From Hymenobacter sp. DG25B (lineage in GTDB: Bacteria > Bacteroidota > Bacteroidia > Cytophagales > Hymenobacteraceae), in the NCBI RefSeq assembly GCF_000801315.1, contig NZ_CP010054.1, positions 2,356,001 through 2,420,000 on the forward strand: a stretch of DNA of 64,000 bases. The letters are read 5' to 3'. Both the position numbers and the translations under genes were made by a program. Shown one piece after another: positions 44,541 through 51,561 of this stretch. Numbering within the stretch: the stretch's first letter is position 1; every line of letters starts with the position of its first letter. A model generated the notes under the pieces. That model saw nothing but the letters and a program-made list of their open reading frames with translations, searched no databases and was not told where the DNA came from.

Positions 44541-44613
<73 letters not shown>

Positions 44614-44625
44614 CAACAATTTAAT

Positions 44626-44682
44626 CCCGGAAAACCCGGAAGTCCGCATATCTGGCAACAGAAGCGGGTTTCCGGTTTTTTT
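44626..44682 (+). terminator. tRNA-Thr terminator
   Basis: CCCGGAAAACCCG (44626-44638) pairs imperfectly with CGGGTTTCCGG (44665-44675), followed by seven T (44676-44682). The loop is long (26 bases). Confidence 0.7.
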
Positions 44683-44751
44683 GCGTTTAGGTCAAATCCC
44701 TTATCCGCGCTATGTAATCCCCTATTCACGCCCCAATACACGCCTCACTTT

Positions 44752-44886
44752 ATGACTATCCAATTTATTCACCGCACGGAGAATATGGATGCCCTGGGCC
44801 GGTCCGTTGTGTACCTGCTGGCTCACTTCAATCAGAAGCGGCTGCGCATCAGCACCGGTGAACAAACAGAAGCGACTGGCGGGTAG
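44752..44886 (+). pseudogene. Truncated tyrosine recombinase (integrase) N-terminus
   Basis: ATG 44752 to TAG 44884-44886 encodes 44 residues: MTIQFIHRTENMDALGRSV, then VYLLAHFNQKRLRISTGEQ. This is the arm-type DNA-binding start of Bacteroidota phage/conjugative-transposon integrases, where the usual pattern is I.frlRt.k.d..GrapIylRit.nGkR..iSTGe. The rest of the enzyme, including the catalytic R-H-R-Y domain, is absent. Its place 139 bases after tRNA-Thr fits the remnant of an element that inserted at the tRNA. Confidence 0.65.
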
Positions 44887-44934
44887 GCTTCCGGATGCAC
44901 CTGTATACCAAGCGGGTGCGAAGGAAAACTAACT

Positions 44935-45279
44935 TTACCAGGAAGTAGCTGGCTGGAGATTAACTAGCGAGAAACCAGGGTACCCTGCCAGAGATGCCGG
45001 AGAATAGCCAGGCCCTCCAGAACAAGGACCTGTTGTGCTTCTCAGCTTTGGTGATTGTGGGGAGAAGGCGCCAATAGCGCCAGGATTTCTTCCGCGCGAT
45101 AGGGCAGACTCCTGGGCCAGGTGCGAGAACAGAAAAGCACGGGCCAGCTCCAGCGGACTTTGCCGGCTACCATCGACCATATACAGCGCTTCATCCAGGG
45201 CGGAACCTTGGAACTCTATTTGGGACAGCAAGTAGGAAGTATCCATAGGGAGGGCAATAATCACAGGCAAACTAGTCAC
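44935..45279 (-). CDS. Weakly supported ORF (114 codons)
   Basis: The minus frame gives a protein starting MTSLPVIIALPMDTSYLLSQ, or more likely the shorter MDTSYLLSQIEFQG form from 45246. The first half has coding-like helices (LDEALYMVDG, PLELARAFLFSHLAQES), but the second half is Gly/Pro/Ser-rich and patternless. No family recognised. It may be a decayed or chance frame in the integrase-scar region. Confidence 0.3.
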   Translation of the reverse strand: MTSLPVIIALPMDTSYLLSQIEFQGSALDEALYMVDGSRQSPLELARAFLFSHLAQESALSRGRNPGAIGAFSPQSPKLRSTTGPCSGGPGYSPASLAGYPGFSLVNLQPATSW

Positions 45280-45531
45280 CGTTTACTCCCTAATTTCTAA
45301 ATTTATTAACTAAAAAATATCCAAATGGATCTACTCTTCATTTTGCGGTTGCCCTTTACCATGGCCATTAAGGCGTGTGCCGTCTTGCTCCTGTTGAAGG
45401 GGGCCGTAGTGAATGGTAGCAATTGGGGTGAAAGGCAAGGTAGTGGCCTGGAAACTCTTAGCCGAGAGGGCAAAACTAAATTCTAGCGCTACCGTAGTAG
45501 CCTCGCGCCGCTTTCCCCCTGCCACCCCAAT

Positions 45532-45948
45532 ATGCCCTTACCTTCCCGTGTGTATTTTGAGAATCCGGTTGGCCGGATTATGGAGCATCCGGATGAGTAT
45601 GCGGTCATCCAGTACCATGCCGGTGAACGGGCATTAGACTGCCTGCAGGCCTTTTTACGGCATACCGGGCAACTCTTACGGTTACATGGCTGGAATCGGC
45701 TGCTGGGTGACCAGCGCCTGATGTCGCCCTACACGCCGGAAGAAAGCCAGTGGATTGTGGAATACTGGCTGGCGCACCAGAATCAAGGGCAGGCGGTGTA
45801 TGGCGCCGTTATTCTGCCCGAAGATGAATTTGCGCGCCTTTCCGTCAATCAGGTGATGCAGGAGGCCCAGGCTGCAGCTTTGACATACCGCCTGTTCGAC
45901 AATGAGGCAGCCGCGGTGGCTTGGTTAAAACAGGTACCGGCGGCCTAA
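45532..45948 (+). CDS. STAS-like small protein, paralog A
   Basis: A 138-residue cytoplasmic protein (YFENPVGRIMEHPDEYAVIQ, then GWNRLLGDQRLMSPYTPEES). It shares its layout with three other proteins in this island (46664, 55825 and 56342): an opening strand pair, an (L/V)L(N/G)D(N/Q) motif at mid-protein, an aromatic helix (WIVEYWL), a strand with Y.A or .AWV, and a final helix with AWL or EWL. The pattern resembles SpoIIAA/STAS-like folds used in signalling; that fold is my inference. Neighbours are sensors and regulators. Confidence 0.72.
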   Translation: MPLPSRVYFENPVGRIMEHPDEYAVIQYHAGERALDCLQAFLRHTGQLLRLHGWNRLLGDQRLMSPYTPEESQWIVEYWLAHQNQGQAVYGAVILPEDEFARLSVNQVMQEAQAAALTYRLFDNEAAAVAWLKQVPAA

Positions 45949-45977
45949 TTCGTCAGTAATTAGCTAACCGCCGGCTC

Positions 45978-46550
45978 TTAGGATTTGGTGGCCAGCTGCT
46001 TTTCCAGCTCGGCTACGCGGCGGAGGGCCTCGGCCGTCTGACGGGCATTCTCCGCCAGGGAGGTCAGCGCTGCCAGCCGTAGCTCCATTTCATCCATGAC
46101 AATAGCCGCCATATCCTGAAGGATTAGCTTCTGGGCTTCGGTGAGGTAGCGCGGCTTCCGATCAATAATGCAGAAGGTACCCAGCTTGTGGCCATCGTGG
46201 GTAATGAGCGGGGCGGCGGCGTAAAACTGTAACCCAAATTCCCCGGCTACTAAGGGGTTAGCCAAAGTGCGCGGGTCGCGGCGGGCATCCTCTACGATAT
46301 ACACCTCATCGGAAAGAATAGCGGAGGCGCACAGGCCCGGGTTGCGGTCAATCTGGTTAGCCTCCAGCCCGTGACGGGATTTAAACCAGATCCGGTCTTC
46401 ATCGACGAGGCTGATGATGGCAATGGGCATGTTGAAGACCTTAGCCGCCATAGCGGTCATGCGTTCAAAGGTGCCATCGACGGGCGTATCCAGGATGTTG
46501 TAACGCTGCAGGGCGGAAAGGCGGCCTGTTTCCGTAATGGTTTGAGTCAT
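45978..46550 (-). CDS. Stand-alone GAF-domain protein
   Basis: A 190-residue protein from ATG 46550 (frame open to 46598). The opening RLSALQRYNILDTPVDGTFE and the GAF core (MPIAIISLVDEDRIWFKSRH, GLCASAIL, FYAAAPLITHDGHKLGTFCI) match the GAF sensors common at the start of bacterial kinases and cyclases. Here there is no output domain: the last 40 residues form a coiled coil (AALTSLAENARQTAEALRRV). It may sense a small ligand and act on another protein in trans. An exact minus-strand -7 element lies at 46596. Confidence 0.87.
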   Translation of the reverse strand: MTQTITETGRLSALQRYNILDTPVDGTFERMTAMAAKVFNMPIAIISLVDEDRIWFKSRHGLEANQIDRNPGLCASAILSDEVYIVEDARRDPRTLANPLVAGEFGLQFYAAAPLITHDGHKLGTFCIIDRKPRYLTEAQKLILQDMAAIVMDEMELRLAALTSLAENARQTAEALRRVAELEKQLATKS

Positions 46551-46595
46551 AAGAATGATGAAACAGGAAGCTGCGCGGTAATCCGGGAGCAGCGG

Positions 46596-46603
46596 CAAAG
46601 GTA
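46596..46603 (-). promoter_or_regulatory. -7 element for the GAF gene
   Basis: Plus-strand CAAAGGTA is TACCTTTG on the minus strand, 45 bases upstream of ATG 46550. Exact TAnnTTTG match; no -33 box at canonical spacing. Confidence 0.45.
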
Positions 46604-46663
46604 CCTTGGTAAAGGTATCTCATCTAACCTAGCAACGTGTGGGTTCGTTCCGTCTGGGGTAGT

Positions 46664-47064
46664 CTACGGCTGGAGGCGTAACCATTCGGCAGCGGTTAGC
46701 AGGCTTTGGAAGGTCATGAAAACAATGCCGGCCGAGGTATGCTGAATGGCTAGCTGCGCCGAAAGCTGGCTGTAGCGCTCGGGGAGTGCACCCAGGCAAA
46801 GTAGTGGCAACCCGCCTCGTGGAGCTGAGGAAAAAACACCTCCCCGCCCCAGCGGGCTGCCTCCGCCCACAGACCCGTCAGGTGGGTGTTATCGTTCAGC
46901 ACTTTGGTGCAGCGTTCCTGCCGGAGGAGTTCCAGCAGCTTCAGGGCCCCGTGCATCACTTCCTCATCGGTGAGGTTGCCTTGCCAGTCCAGGTAGAGAC
47001 AGTCATCGGTGTAATCGTAGGCAATCGTTAGGGAAGGAACCTGGTGAAGGATGCGCTGGGCCAT
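46664..47064 (-). pseudogene. STAS-like small protein, paralog B, frameshifted
   Basis: From ATG 47064 the frame reads MAQRILHQVPSLTIAYDYTD ... KVLNDNTHLTGLW ... HYFAWVHSP, then runs out of homology and stops at 46750. The matching end (ERYSQLSAQLAIQH ... SLLTAAEWLRLQP) continues in another frame to a stop at 46664. One extra G in the CCCCGAG run (about 46782) would join both halves into a 133-residue protein. This is either a real inactivating deletion or a consensus error in a short homopolymer. Confidence 0.75.
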
Positions 47065-47166
47065 AGTAGAAGGTGGCGGGACGCTGCGGTTAGCAGCGAA
47101 AAGAAAGAAGGGAGTACCATGGCCGGCTGTCTCAGGGGACGGACTGCTGCCCTTAGCGGGCGGCAA

Positions 47167-47230
47167 AAACGCTAAAAACATTAAAGACAACGACCCCAGC
47201 GGGCTGCTGGTTTTGGTGTTTTTAGCGTTT
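47167..47230. repeat. 13-bp inverted repeat with inner hairpin
   Basis: AAACGCTAAAAAC (47167-47179) and GTTTTTAGCGTTT (47218-47230) are exact reverse complements; CCAGC/GCTGG forms an inner stem near 47196-47210. It lies 103 bases upstream of the frameshifted STAS-like gene and may be a small structured element. Confidence 0.5.
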
Positions 47231-47349
47231 ACCAAGAGCAGGCCTAGGGATAATCAACAGCGGCGCACCCTCCTGGTTATTTATAAGCAGAAGCGTAGGC
47301 AAGCAGGTGGGCCTTTGCCTGCCAAGTCAGCGTGAAGCGAAACACGAGG

Positions 47350-47470
47350 CTAGCGGGCCGGGAACTGGCGCTGATAGTGCAGGTTGAGAATGGTATCGAC
47401 TTTCGCCTTGGTGAGGGGCTGGTTGACCAGGCCAGCTATGGGCAGCCTCGGCATGGAGGAGGTATGAATA
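47350..47470 (-). pseudogene. Response-regulator C-terminal fragment
   Basis: The minus strand reads SSMPRLPIAGLVNQPLTKAK, then VDTILNLHYQRQFPAR and stop. It is nearly identical to the end of the intact regulator at 53767-54189 (LPIAGLVSKPLTEEKVDTIL, then KLHYQRQFPAR). About 10 residues are deleted after SSM, and the conserved Lys of the SKP motif has become Gln. It is therefore a dead partial copy of that gene, with no receiver Asp or start. Confidence 0.8.
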
Positions 47471-47542
47471 GAGCGTTTGTGGTACCCGGAGAGGCTGGCG
47501 CAACCAAAAGGGTTCTACGCTTTAGGTTGCAACATGAAAAAA

Positions 47543-47670
47543 GGCCGGCCAAGGGAGTTCGATAATGAAGGTAGTGCCTTCCTGCTGCCGGCTTTGCAGC
47601 CAGATGTGGCCGCCGTGCCACTCCACAATCTGCCGGGCAATGAATAGGTCCAGGCCCGAGTAGTGACGCC
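47543..47670 (-). pseudogene. Histidine-kinase C-terminal (HATPase end) fragment
   Basis: The minus strand reads GLDLFIARQIVEWHGGHIWL, then QSRQQEGTTFIIELP, matching the end of the intact kinase at 54273-55484 (GLGLFIARQIVELHGGHIWL, then ESKEKDGTTFFVELP). The conserved second Gly of the G2 box is Asp here. Together with the preceding regulator fragment it keeps the same gene order as the intact pair, so the two are one decayed duplicate of the kinase/regulator module. Confidence 0.8.
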
Positions 47671-47800
47671 GTAAAGCCTGATGCGGGAGGCGCAGCTAAT
47701 TTTTTGAAGTCATTTACCCATAATATTTCCCTCTTAATACCAGCTTTTAGCCTGGCCTTTTCCTTAGGCCGTTCAGGTGGGTTTGGGAAAGTAAGGACGG

Positions 47801-48223
47801 TTAGCTGACCGGGATGAGATATGGAAAGTGCACTTCCAGTAACGCACTCAATTTTTCCTTGGTCAGGGGCTTACTAATTAGTCCGGCGATGGGGAGAGAA
47901 TTGACGTGGCTCAGGTCGCGAGGGTTCATGGAGGTGGTGAGCACTACGATGACAACGGCCTGTTGCTGCAACAGGGGCATGGCCTGGAAGGCATCCAGAA
48001 ACTCAATGCCACCCATCACGGGCATGTTGAGGTCGAGCAGCACCAGGGCGGGGCGGACCGGGCTGAACAAGGTGCCGCGTTGGGCCAGCATTTCCAAGGC
48101 TTGCTCACCGTTTAGGGCTACCAACACCTGGTCGGCTATGTTCAAACGATGCAACAGCCGCTGGTGGAGAAAATTGCTGGTTTCATCATCGTCAACCAGT
48201 AGCACAGTGGAAAGCTTATTCAT
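47801..48223 (-). CDS. Single-domain response regulator (REC), copy 1
   Basis: A 140-residue receiver with no output domain. It carries the acidic pair in TVLLVDDDETSNFL, the phospho-acceptor Asp in LVLLDLNMPVMGG, the conserved Thr/Ser in IVVLTTSMNP and the Lys in GLISKPLTKEK. Such proteins relay phosphate or act by protein contact. It starts 32 bases after the frameshifted PAS kinase on the same strand, its likely partner. It is paralogous to the regulator at 53767. Confidence 0.92.
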   Translation of the reverse strand: MNKLSTVLLVDDDETSNFLHQRLLHRLNIADQVLVALNGEQALEMLAQRGTLFSPVRPALVLLDLNMPVMGGIEFLDAFQAMPLLQQQAVVIVVLTTSMNPRDLSHVNSLPIAGLISKPLTKEKLSALLEVHFPYLIPVS

Positions 48224-48255
48224 AAGACGCGTAGCAATAACAGGAAAGGAAGACT

Positions 48256-50045
48256 TTATTCAGCTGTTGCTCCTGCCGGCAGCGTGATAATGAAAGTTGA
48301 GCCTACTCCTATCTCGCTTCTCACCGCGATATTGCCGCCGGCATTTTCGACCATGCGCTTGACCATGTAGAGGCCGATTCCGGAGCCATCCACGTGGTCG
48401 TGGAGGCGGCGGAACAGGCCAAAGAGCTGGCCCTGCTGAACCTCATTGAGACCTAAGCCATTGTCCTGCACCTCGAGTACAATGGTGGATTTGGTACTGC
48501 GGCAATGCAGTCGTACTTCGGGCGGGCAGCCGGGGCGCTGGTACTTAATGGCGTTGCTAAGCAGGTTGTAGACAATGCTGCGCAGGTTTTGGGGGGCGAA
48601 GGAAATGCTAGGGCAGGTGGTGATATCCAGAGTGAGGCAGCCATCCGCCGCAATCAATGAGGCGGCCAAGTCGATGCGGATTTCAGCCACTAACGCAGCC
48701 AGGTCCACGGCTTCCGGGGCTGGGTTTGGCCCCGCTGAAGCCGGGACACATCGGTGAGTTGGGCAATAGTAAGCTGGAAGCGGTCGACAGCCTGTTGCAT
48801 ACGCGCAAGCAGGGGCTGCACGTGGTCGGACTGCTTGACGGAGGCGGGCAGTTCTTCGCCTAGCGCGTGTAGCAGCCCTTCGAGGTTGCTGATGGGGGCC
48901 TTCAGGTCGTGGCTGGCGGTATAGACAAAGGTGTCGAGGTCGGCGTTGGTGCGCGTGAGCTGGCTGTTGGCGGCGGTCAGTTCGGCGTTGGCCTGGGCCA
49001 GTTGCTTTCGGGCGGCCACTTGCTCGGTCACATCGGTGCCAAACACGGCAATGCCCGCCGGCTGGCCGGCTTCCTCAAACCGGTGGTACGTGAAGTTAAA
49101 GTAATGGCGCCTGGGGGGCAGGCCATTGGGCTGGGCGAGGTCGGCGGGCACTTCGACCCCTACTTGCGGCTCGCCGGTGGCGTACACCCGGTCGAGCAGG
49201 GCCACAAAGTCTGGCGTGGCGGCGTCGGGTAGCACTTCCGCCAGGGGTTGGCCCAGGAGCTGGCGTCCCGGAAACACCCGTTCCTGGGCTGCATTGCAGT
49301 ACTCAAACCGGTGGTCGGGACCCCGCAACAGGGTGAGCAGAGCGGGCGTTTGCTCAAACACCTGGTGAAAGGCTTCGCGCTCGTTCAGCTGCCGTTGGGT
49401 AGCGGCCAGCGCGTCGGCCTGCAGGGTTTCGTTGAGGCGGCGGGCCAGCACCGCCTCGGTGACGTTATAGGCGAAGAGAGAGACGCCGACCGTGTGGCCC
49501 TGCTCCTGGTAGGCGTCGCAGGAAAACGTGAAGTACTGGGTGCGGGCGGCCTGCCCCGCGGGCGGTACCAGGGTTAGAGGCGTTTCCACGCCGAAGTACG
49601 AGATACCGGAGCGGTACACGCCGTCGAGCTCTGCCACTAGGCCCAGGGCTTCGGCCTCGGGGTGCCAGTCGGCCACAGAACGGCCGAGGGGCATGGGGTG
49701 GTCGGGGAAAAGCTGCTGAAAAGCGGGGTTGCCGTAATCGAGCTGGTGAGTAGGCCCGCGCAGGATACACACGGCGGCCCGGGTCTGGCTCAGGAAGCGT
49801 ACGAGGCTGGCCCGCTGATGGTCGGCCTCGGCCTGGGCTGCCTGAGCAAACCGGGTTGATGCCAAGACCTGGCCTTCCAGGTGCTGGATGTGCGCATGCA
49901 GGTCGGCATTGCTGGTGAGCAAATCTTGGTTGGTAGTCTGCAGGAGGTCGATAACCGTGGCCAGCTCTTGGTTTGGCTGCACCTGCCCGGGAGAGCCCGG
50001 AGCAATGTTAAGGGGGGTGGGAGTGCCGAGGGGGGAATTTGACAT
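48256..50045 (-). pseudogene. PAS-PAS histidine kinase with a frameshift before the ATPase domain
   Basis: From ATG 50045 (MSNSPLGTPTPLNI) the frame encodes a coiled coil, PAS 1 (RAAVCILRGPTHQLDYGNPA), PAS 2 (PALLTLLRGPDHRFEYCNAA), another coiled coil and the dimerisation helix with the phospho-His (DTFVYTASHDLKAPISNLEG), then stops at 48690. The ATPase domain continues in another frame (LRSIVYNLLSNAIKYQRPG, VQDNGLGLNE, DGSGIGLYMVKRM) to 48256. One extra C in the CCCC run near 48710 would restore a protein of about 596 residues. As written, the kinase lacks ATP binding; the cause is mutation or a homopolymer error. Confidence 0.82.
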
Positions 50046-50428
50046 AGCGGCGCCGGATGCGCCAGGGGAAAACAGGAGCCAGGAAAGCAGCGGCGCAGAC
50101 TGCGGGCGAAAAGGGCCGACGGCCGCGCTGAGGCGGTGGAGGGGCCTCCGGGGGCGGAAGGCAAGCCGGGCGGCCGTCCACGCGAACCCGGCAATAGGGA
50201 TATACGGAGGTAAGCGAACAATGAACGGGAAGAAGAAAAGCCGGACCGTATGCGGGACCTTGTCCGTATACATGAAAAGATGCACTGCCCCTCCCCGACG
50301 GCTGCCTCAGGGGGCATAGCCTAGACAGGGCTATGCACTGCGCAGGTTTACATGCGGCATTATTACCGATGATTTTTGGGCAATACTAAACCTCACCGTG
50401 AGCCAATTGGGCTCCAACCGTAACAGAT
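50046..50428. other. Divergent intergenic region between PAS kinase and cheB
   Basis: A 383-base gap with no convincing gene. It holds a hairpin, GCATAGCC (50314-50321) with GGCTATGC (50329-50336). Promoters for both divergent genes must lie here, but I find no exact TTTG/TAnnTTTG pair. Minus-strand frames that extend the kinase into this region are Arg/Pro-rich shadows. Confidence 0.6.
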
Positions 50429-51493
50429 ATGGCCCTTTCCAGAACAAAAGACCACCGGAAACACCGCCGGGATATTGTAGTGATTGGTGCTTCGGCGGGC
50501 GGCGTTACGGCCCTGCTGAATTTGGTGAAAACCCTGCCAGCCGATTTTCCGGCTCCTATTTTCGTGGTGCAGCACGTGGGGCCCGACTCGCCCAGCATTC
50601 TGCCGCAACTGCTCAGTGCAGCAGGGCCACTGCTTGCAAAACACCCCGAGAATGGGGAAATCATGGTACCTGGGGTGATTTACGTGGCCATGCCCGACCA
50701 CCATTTACTGGTAGAAAACGACCGGGTGCTGGTGACGCGGGGCCCGAAGGAAAACCGCTTCCGGCCCTCTATCGACGCGCTGTTTCGCTCGGCCGCCTAC
50801 ATGTATGGCCCCCGCGTGATTGGCGTGGTGCTCACGGGCTACCTCGACGATGGTACCTCGGGCCTGTGGAGCGTGCAGCGCATGGGCGGGCTGGCCGTGG
50901 TGCAGGATCCGCATGATGCGCAACAGCCGGCCATGCCGGAAAATGCGCTGCAATTTGTTCAGGCCGACCACATTGTGCCACTGGCGGAGATAAGCGCGCT
51001 GCTGGTGCGCCTGACCCTGGAGCTGGCCCCGGCCAAAACGCGGCTGCCGGCCGCCCAGCTGGACCTTCTCAAAATCGAGTTTACCATTGCCAAGCAAAAC
51101 AACGCTTTTGAGCTGGGTATCATCGACAAGGGGGAGCTTACGTCCTTCACCTGCCCCGACTGCCACGGGGCGCTCACCCAGCTCATCGAGGGCAAGCTGA
51201 TTCGCTACCGCTGCCATACGGGCCACGCCTACACCATCAGCGCACTGCTGAGCGAGGTTACCCAATCAGTGGAAAGCCTGCTCTACCAATCCATGCGCGG
51301 GCTGGAGGAAACCAAGCTGCTGCTGCTGAACCTGGGGCAGCACTTTGAGCAGGAAAAACAACCGGCTGTAGCCGCGTTATTTTTCCGCAAAGCGGACGAA
51401 ACCGGCCACCAGGCCCGCGTGGTGCATGACTCCATTCTCAAGCAGGAGGCACTAAGCGGTGACCTGCAGTTCCAGAAAAAGAAAGAAGGGTAG
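50429..51493 (+). CDS. CheB-type methylesterase domain protein without receiver domain
   Basis: A 354-residue protein. Residues about 14-195 are the CheB esterase domain with the catalytic triad Ser22 (VVIGASAGGV), His49 (IFVVQHVG) and Asp141 (TGYLDDGTSG). The N-terminal receiver of chemotaxis CheB is missing. Residues about 240-275 hold a Cys/His set, FTCPDCHGALTQ and RYRCHTGHAYT, that looks like a zinc ribbon. The C-terminal part is helical (YQSMRGLEETKLLLLNLGQH) and ends with a charged tail. No cheR, methyl-accepting protein or cheA is nearby, so classical chemotaxis is unlikely. In Bacteroidota such CheB proteins associate with PAS/CheR-fusion kinases; here PAS kinases flank it. Confidence 0.88.
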   Translation: MALSRTKDHRKHRRDIVVIGASAGGVTALLNLVKTLPADFPAPIFVVQHVGPDSPSILPQLLSAAGPLLAKHPENGEIMVPGVIYVAMPDHHLLVENDRVLVTRGPKENRFRPSIDALFRSAAYMYGPRVIGVVLTGYLDDGTSGLWSVQRMGGLAVVQDPHDAQQPAMPENALQFVQADHIVPLAEISALLVRLTLELAPAKTRLPAAQLDLLKIEFTIAKQNNAFELGIIDKGELTSFTCPDCHGALTQLIEGKLIRYRCHTGHAYTISALLSEVTQSVESLLYQSMRGLEETKLLLLNLGQHFEQEKQPAVAALFFRKADETGHQARVVHDSILKQEALSGDLQFQKKKEG

Positions 51494-51561
51494 TCTGTAC
51501 GCCACCAGAATAGCCGGTTTGCCCCGAATAAAGCTGTACCTTACTGGTATCCCCAGCAAAA

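Noticed and set aside
45331..45525. 64-codon minus ORF upstream of the first STAS-like gene
   Set aside because: Short, no family pattern, and it occupies the probable promoter region of the gene at 45532.
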